This document shows, piece after piece, positions 60,984-64,000 of a stretch of DNA of 64,000 nucleotides (the stretch's first letter is position 1; the number at the start of each line of letters is the position of its first letter). The translations under genes were made by a program, and so were the position numbers. The DNA comes from an uncultured Mycoplasmatota bacterium (GTDB taxonomy: Bacteria > Bacillota_I > Bacilli_A > RF39 > UBA660): NCBI GenBank assembly GCA_900547225.1, contig URFW01000005.1, forward strand, positions 1 to 64,000. The letters are read 5' to 3'. The notes under the pieces are model-generated. The model saw nothing but the letters and a program-made list of their open reading frames with translations. It searched no databases and had not been told where the DNA came from.

Positions 60984-61003
60984 AATGTAATTCGAATTAC
61001 ATT
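60984..61003 (+). promoter_or_regulatory. 20-base perfect palindrome before spoIVB
   Basis: AATGTAATTC and its exact reverse complement meet at 60993/60994, with no loop. It ends a few bases before the AAGGAG ribosome site of spoIVB. Shape TGTAA-N6-TTACA is operator-like. CATAAT at 60975-60980 just upstream could be part of a sporulation-sigma -10 box. Confidence 0.6.
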
Positions 61004-61016
61004 AAGGAGCATAAAA

Positions 61017-62006
61017 ATGTCTTTTAAAAAATTAAAAAGTTTTATAGCACTTTTTTTAGTTGCTACATTTATTATGCCACAATCTTTGCTCGCTTATTCT
61101 AAATACATAGTAGCAGGCGGGGAAAACATAGGTCTTTCCATTAATAATAAAGGAATAATAATTGCAGGTTTTTACAAAGCAGAAGATAAATATCCTGGAT
61201 ATGATGCTGGTTTAAATAAAGGTGATGTAATTAAAAGAGCAAATGATAAAGAAGTATCATCGATAGATGATTTTATAGGTGCCATTAAAGAAAGTGATGG
61301 AAAAAGTTTAAAACTGGTTTATCAAAGAGGCAAACAAAACGAGACCACGACTTTAAATTTAACCAATGAAAATGGTACTTTAAAAACGGGATTATACGTT
61401 AAAGATATGATATCAGGTATTGGAACACTTACATACATAGATCCAGAAAGTAGAATATATGGCGCGTTAGGCCATGAGGTTTTAGAGCAAACAACCGGTA
61501 CGATGATAAACGTACGTGATGGTAAAATATATAATTCAAACGTAACTTCTGTTGAGAAATCAGTAAGAGGTGAGCCCGGGGCTAAAAACGCAAATACTAA
61601 TAGTAATGATGTCTTTGGTGATGTAAAGGAAAATAAAGTATCTGGTATATTCGGAAATTACACAAAAGAAATTAATAAAGACAACTTATACAAAGTAGCA
61701 GTTTACGAGGATATAAAACTAGGTGAAGCTAAAATAATTACGGTTATAGAAGGTACATTAAAGAAGGAATATAGCATTAATATACTTAAAGTAAATAATG
61801 ATAAAACAGATAATAAAAACATTCTTTTTGAGATAACTGATAGTAATTTAATTAATAAAACAGGCGGTATTGTTCAAGGAATGAGTGGGTCGCCAATAAT
61901 TCAGGGAAATAACATAATTGGTGCTGTAACAAACGTGGTAGTAAATAATCCGAAACGAGGTTATGGAATACTTATAACAACTATGCTTGAAGAAGGTGAA
62001 AATTAG
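61017..62006 (+). CDS. spoIVB: SpoIVB serine peptidase (S55)
   Basis: 329 aa; AAGGAG precedes ATG 61017. An N-terminal membrane/secretion helix (about 9-27), a PDZ domain (about 30-115, with YPGYDAGLNKGDVIKRAND), then the SpoIVB peptidase domain: His in RIYGALGHEV and Ser in QGMSGSPIIQ (about 298-307), followed by GAVTNVVVNNPKRGYGI. In the forespore SpoIVB is secreted into the intermembrane space to release SpoIVFB, which activates sigma-K. In most spore formers spo0A is the next gene; here it is not. Confidence 0.93.
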   Translation: MSFKKLKSFIALFLVATFIMPQSLLAYSKYIVAGGENIGLSINNKGIIIAGFYKAEDKYPGYDAGLNKGDVIKRANDKEVSSIDDFIGAIKESDGKSLKLVYQRGKQNETTTLNLTNENGTLKTGLYVKDMISGIGTLTYIDPESRIYGALGHEVLEQTTGTMINVRDGKIYNSNVTSVEKSVRGEPGAKNANTNSNDVFGDVKENKVSGIFGNYTKEINKDNLYKVAVYEDIKLGEAKIITVIEGTLKKEYSINILKVNNDKTDNKNILFEITDSNLINKTGGIVQGMSGSPIIQGNNIIGAVTNVVVNNPKRGYGILITTMLEEGEN

Positions 62007-62028
62007 GAGCTTTTGTTCCTTTTTTTCT
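62003..62028 (+). terminator. Rho-independent terminator
   Basis: AGGAGC/GTTCCT stem with short loop and seven T, over the spoIVB stop. Confidence 0.65.
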
Positions 62029-62042
62029 AATATTATGTTATT

Positions 62043-62366
62043 ATGAATAACCAGAAGTTATTACTTATGAAAAAAATTATTTAAGAAGTTTTTTTAGAAA
62101 GTTTAAATTACTTTGACACAAAATTTTTGGATTATACTTTTGAAGATGTTCTAGTAAACATCTCACTTTGTGATGATAAAAATGTAATTCTTGTTTTAGA
62201 AATGATTTGTTCAAAGTATTATGACTATCTGAAAAAAAGTAATGCTTTATTAAATTTAAAATACTTAAAAACACTTACTTTATCGGTAATAAGAATATAC
62301 AAAATAGAAAATTCCAATATAAATTCAAAAGTAAAAGAAAGCCTTGTATCAAAACTTTCTAAATAG
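62043..62366 (+). pseudogene. Helical protein ORF interrupted by in-frame TAA
   Basis: From ATG 62043 (or 62067) the frame reads to KKII and meets TAA at 62082-62084, then stays open for 93 codons (EVFLESLNYFDTKFLDY..., SKYYDYLKKSNALL, ending VKESLVSKLSK). If the TAA were CAA the product would be about 107 aa and helical. No good ribosome site is present before either ATG or before the TTG at 62127. A nonsense mutation in a small gene is the simplest reading; a late TTG start is the alternative. Confidence 0.4.
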
Positions 62367-62754
62367 ATTCTATTTCCGCAATATTAAGGTTATTTTGATT
62401 ATAATTTTTAATTACTATATAAAGTCCAATTAACGCTGCAATTATAGATAATATTGCAGTTTTACTTTGCAGTAATAAATCATTTTCATCCGTTTCGTGA
62501 TATTTATGTGATATTTTATATTGATTATACGTAATATATAAAAATAAAAGTGCTACTATAAATACCAATATAGTCTGCATCAAAGATATTTTTTGTGCTT
62601 CTTTATCATTATATAATCTATTACCATTTCTAAGTGATTCCCTTTTATCTACGGACAAAGTAAAAGAAACTACAAGTGCTATAATAAAACCTGTAGTTGC
62701 AATTAATTGTAAATTAATATATCTAATTTTTTCCTCGTTTATATCTATATTCAT
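62359..62754 (-). CDS. Small three-helix membrane protein
   Basis: 131 aa from ATG 62754. Predicted helices at about 14-34 (LQLIATTGFIIALVVSFTLS), 55-76 (LMQTILVFIVALLFLYITYN) and 95-113 (AILSIIAALIGLYIVIKN). Acidic ends (MNIDINEEK; NIAEIESI). It overlaps the interrupted ORF of the other strand by 8 bases. No family recognised. No clear ribosome site is visible, which lowers confidence. Confidence 0.6.
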   Translation of the reverse strand: MNIDINEEKIRYINLQLIATTGFIIALVVSFTLSVDKRESLRNGNRLYNDKEAQKISLMQTILVFIVALLFLYITYNQYKISHKYHETDENDLLLQSKTAILSIIAALIGLYIVIKNYNQNNLNIAEIESI

Positions 62755-62774
62755 ATTAAATTATATTAAATAAA

Positions 62775-62806
62775 AAAATAAAAAGAATGCATTTGTTTGC
62801 ATTCTA
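62775..62806 (-). terminator. Terminator of the small DUF4044-like gene
   Basis: On the minus strand AGAATGCA/TGCATTCT followed by a T-rich stretch; overlaps the stop codon. Confidence 0.75.
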
Positions 62807-62938
62807 CCTTGAAAATAGGGGAGATAATATCGCTGCAAAAGCAGAGCCTACCATTGCTATTAGCGCAACCCATACAAAGAACTTGCTCCAGTTTATTTTA
62901 AATTTTTTTCTTTTTTTAGTATCCTTATTCTTAGACAT
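62804..62938 (-). CDS. Small single-helix membrane protein (DUF4044-like)
   Basis: 44 aa: basic start MSKNKDTKKRKKFKINW, then one helix (SKFFVWVALIAMVGSAFAAIL) and a short SPLFSR end. GAGGTGA lies eight bases before ATG 62938, and a good terminator follows, so the gene looks real in spite of its size. The basic tail plus V-W-x-x-L-I-A helix resembles DUF4044 proteins of Bacillota, whose role is unknown. Resemblance judged by eye. Confidence 0.65.
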   Translation of the reverse strand: MSKNKDTKKRKKFKINWSKFFVWVALIAMVGSAFAAILSPLFSR

Positions 62939-63040
62939 TTATCTATTCACCTCATACTAATTATAATATAAAATGTAGAAAAATAAAAGTAATAAAACTC
63001 TATTTAGATAATATAGTTAATTAGACAGGAGAAGAAAGAC

Positions 63041-63673
63041 ATGAAAAAGATAATTAACTATTTATTTGCAGCAATAAAAAAAGAAAGAATACTATTAACT
63101 TTTATAATTATAATTTTTATTTTAGGCCTTGTTTTTGGATCTTTATTTATTAACTTTGTAAGTAACGATGATAAAACAATGCTAATAAATCAGGTTACTT
63201 CATACTTTAATAACATAAGTAAATTAAGTGATAGTGTATTTGGTATAAAAGCCATGTTACCTGAAATAGTAAATAATTCATTACAATTGCTTTTAATATT
63301 TGTGTTAGGAATTTCGATGATTGGATTATTTGCGGTTATTATAATCATATTTTTTAAAGGCTTTACTATTGGAGTAACACTTGGCACTATTTTGTTAAAA
63401 TACAAATTAAAAGGTGTTTTGGCAAGCGTTTTATATGTTGCACCTTGTCTTGTTATTAACACTCTAATATACATATTCATGTCATTTTTTGCTCTTAATG
63501 CCGCAATAAAATTTTTAAAGGCACTGTTTAAAAAAGATAGTTTAAATTTTAAAAGTTTTCTGGGTAAATACCTATTAGCTTTTTTAACTTCATTAATTTT
63601 AATTAGCATAAACACTCTGATTGATTCATATTTAACTCCATTTTTGCTTAAATTATTTACGTTTATGACATAA
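63041..63673 (+). CDS. spoIIM: Stage II sporulation protein M
   Basis: 210 aa; AGGAGAAG precedes ATG 63041. Five hydrophobic helices with the family layout: first helix with LGLVFGSLFINF (about 28-39), then a long loop, LIFVLGISMIGLFAVIIIIFFKGFTIGVTLG (about 86-116), a middle pair with APCLVINTLIYI, and the final helix near 190. SpoIIM joins SpoIID and SpoIIP in the septal peptidoglycan machine that drives engulfment of the forespore. Confidence 0.9.
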   Translation: MKKIINYLFAAIKKERILLTFIIIIFILGLVFGSLFINFVSNDDKTMLINQVTSYFNNISKLSDSVFGIKAMLPEIVNNSLQLLLIFVLGISMIGLFAVIIIIFFKGFTIGVTLGTILLKYKLKGVLASVLYVAPCLVINTLIYIFMSFFALNAAIKFLKALFKKDSLNFKSFLGKYLLAFLTSLILISINTLIDSYLTPFLLKLFTFMT

Positions 63674-63697
63674 CGCCGTTTATGGTGTTATTTTTGT
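63668..63697 (+). terminator. Rho-independent terminator
   Basis: ATAACGCC/GGTGTTAT stem (one G-U) with five T, after spoIIM. Confidence 0.75.
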
Positions 63698-63714
63698 TTA
63701 TGTATGTAGATTTA

Positions 63715-63742
63715 TTGACAAAATTGTAAAAAAGTGTAAAAT
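63715..63742 (+). promoter_or_regulatory. Promoter of the helix-turn-helix gene
   Basis: TTGACA, 16 bases, TAAAAT. Confidence 0.7.
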
Positions 63743-63777
63743 TATAAGTATAGTAATAGAGTAGAGGAGAGATAATT

Positions 63778-64000
63778 ATGGATAAACTTAACGAAATTTT
63801 ACAAGAAGTAGGAATTTCAAAAGTTAAATTAGCAAAATATTTAGGAGTTTCTAGGCAAATGATTTACAATTATTTGGAAATGAATGATATTTCTAGATGG
63901 CCTAAAGACAAAAAAATGAAATTATTTAATTTGCTTGATATTAAGGAAGCATCTGAAATAAATAATATAAAAGTTGACGCTGAATTTATTAATAAAGTGG
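63778..64000 (+). CDS. Helix-turn-helix DNA-binding protein (3' end outside window)
   Basis: The first 74 codons are present. AGAGGAGAG precedes ATG 63778. Residues about 12-35 (GISKVKLAKYLGVSRQMIYNYLE) form a helix-turn-helix of XRE/MerR-like type, followed by a second basic helix (WPKDKKMKLFNLLDI). A short DNA-binding regulator with its own strong promoter. The domain after it cannot be seen. Sub-family uncertain. Confidence 0.75.
   Translation, partial: MDKLNEILQEVGISKVKLAKYLGVSRQMIYNYLEMNDISRWPKDKKMKLFNLLDIKEASEINNIKVDAEFINKV

Overview
The window is about 64 kb of a very AT-rich (by eye around 30% GC), gene-dense chromosome of an endospore-forming Bacillota. The standard bacterial code is used: TGA acts as a stop, for example at the end of trhP2 just before greA. 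Gene order matches Bacillus subtilis in several blocks: ireB-ruvX-yrzB, trmR-trhP1-trhP2-greA, spoVID-ysxE-(T-box)-valS, dnaG-rpoD-trmK-yqfQ, and yqfC-yqfD-...-ybeY-dgkA. BspA-type (DUF285) surface repeats, DUF6273-like tails on prepilins and many lineage-specific small proteins suggest an uncultured gut-type Bacilli (Erysipelotrichia/'Tenericutes'-like). That placement is inference. Starts often follow an AGGTGAT-type ribosome binding site, and TTG and GTG starts are common.

Layout. 0-3.2 kb: a prepilin locus with two 'VGRPKLAD' membrane proteins. 3.2-6.6 kb: DUF421 and YfhO membrane proteins. 6.7-9.2 kb: two coiled-coil proteins of unknown role. 9.2-11.2 kb: sporulation genes spoIIIAH, gerE and gerM, then tRNA-Arg. 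11.2-15.1 kb: a lipid kinase, a structured intergenic region with a probable minus-strand small RNA opposite a broken small membrane ORF, then a peptidase-containing ABC exporter (PCAT) with two leader peptides and a third small peptide. 15.2-19.8 kb: rpsU, yqfC, yqfD, a VanZ-like gene, ybeY, two dgkA paralogues, ireB, ruvX, yrzB. 19.8-22.3 kb: a BspA-like surface protein whose promoter spacer holds a run of ten G. 22.4-30.2 kb: tRNA modification operon, greA, tig, a hypothetical gene, lon. 30.2-36.7 kb: spore morphogenesis genes, an odd prepilin, a T-box leader, two small unknown paralogues, valS. 36.7-42.5 kb: proS, dnaG, rpoD, trmK, yqfQ. 42.6-50.7 kb: type IV pilus/competence-type machine (pilC, pilD, pilB, two prepilins), ylbJ, an M23 peptidase. 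50.7-60.9 kb: mutS, nusB, xseAB, a transglutaminase-like protein and others. 61-64 kb: spoIVB, small membrane proteins, spoIIM, start of a helix-turn-helix gene.

How parts may work together. The pilus-type genes (prepilins at both ends of the cluster, PilB/C/D) form a minimal assembly system. Three membrane proteins beside them share an N-terminal VGRP[KR]LAD motif, and two of these carry paired extracellular modules with two cysteines exactly 17 residues apart, which suggests accessory envelope factors. The PCAT has an intact Cys/His/Asp protease and a complete ATPase. It is followed at once by peptides whose leaders fit the double-glycine consensus with Ala-Gly at the cut, so the locus should make, trim and export small peptides (bacteriocin or signal). 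Sporulation genes are scattered and cover engulfment (spoIIM, spoIIIAH), sigma-K checkpoint signalling (spoIVB), coat assembly (spoVID, ysxE, gerE) and late functions (ylbJ, gerM).

The strongest leads are the PCAT-peptide locus, the poly-G promoter of the BspA-like gene, the C-x17-C/VGRPKLAD protein set, and the two unknown genes placed between the T-box and valS.
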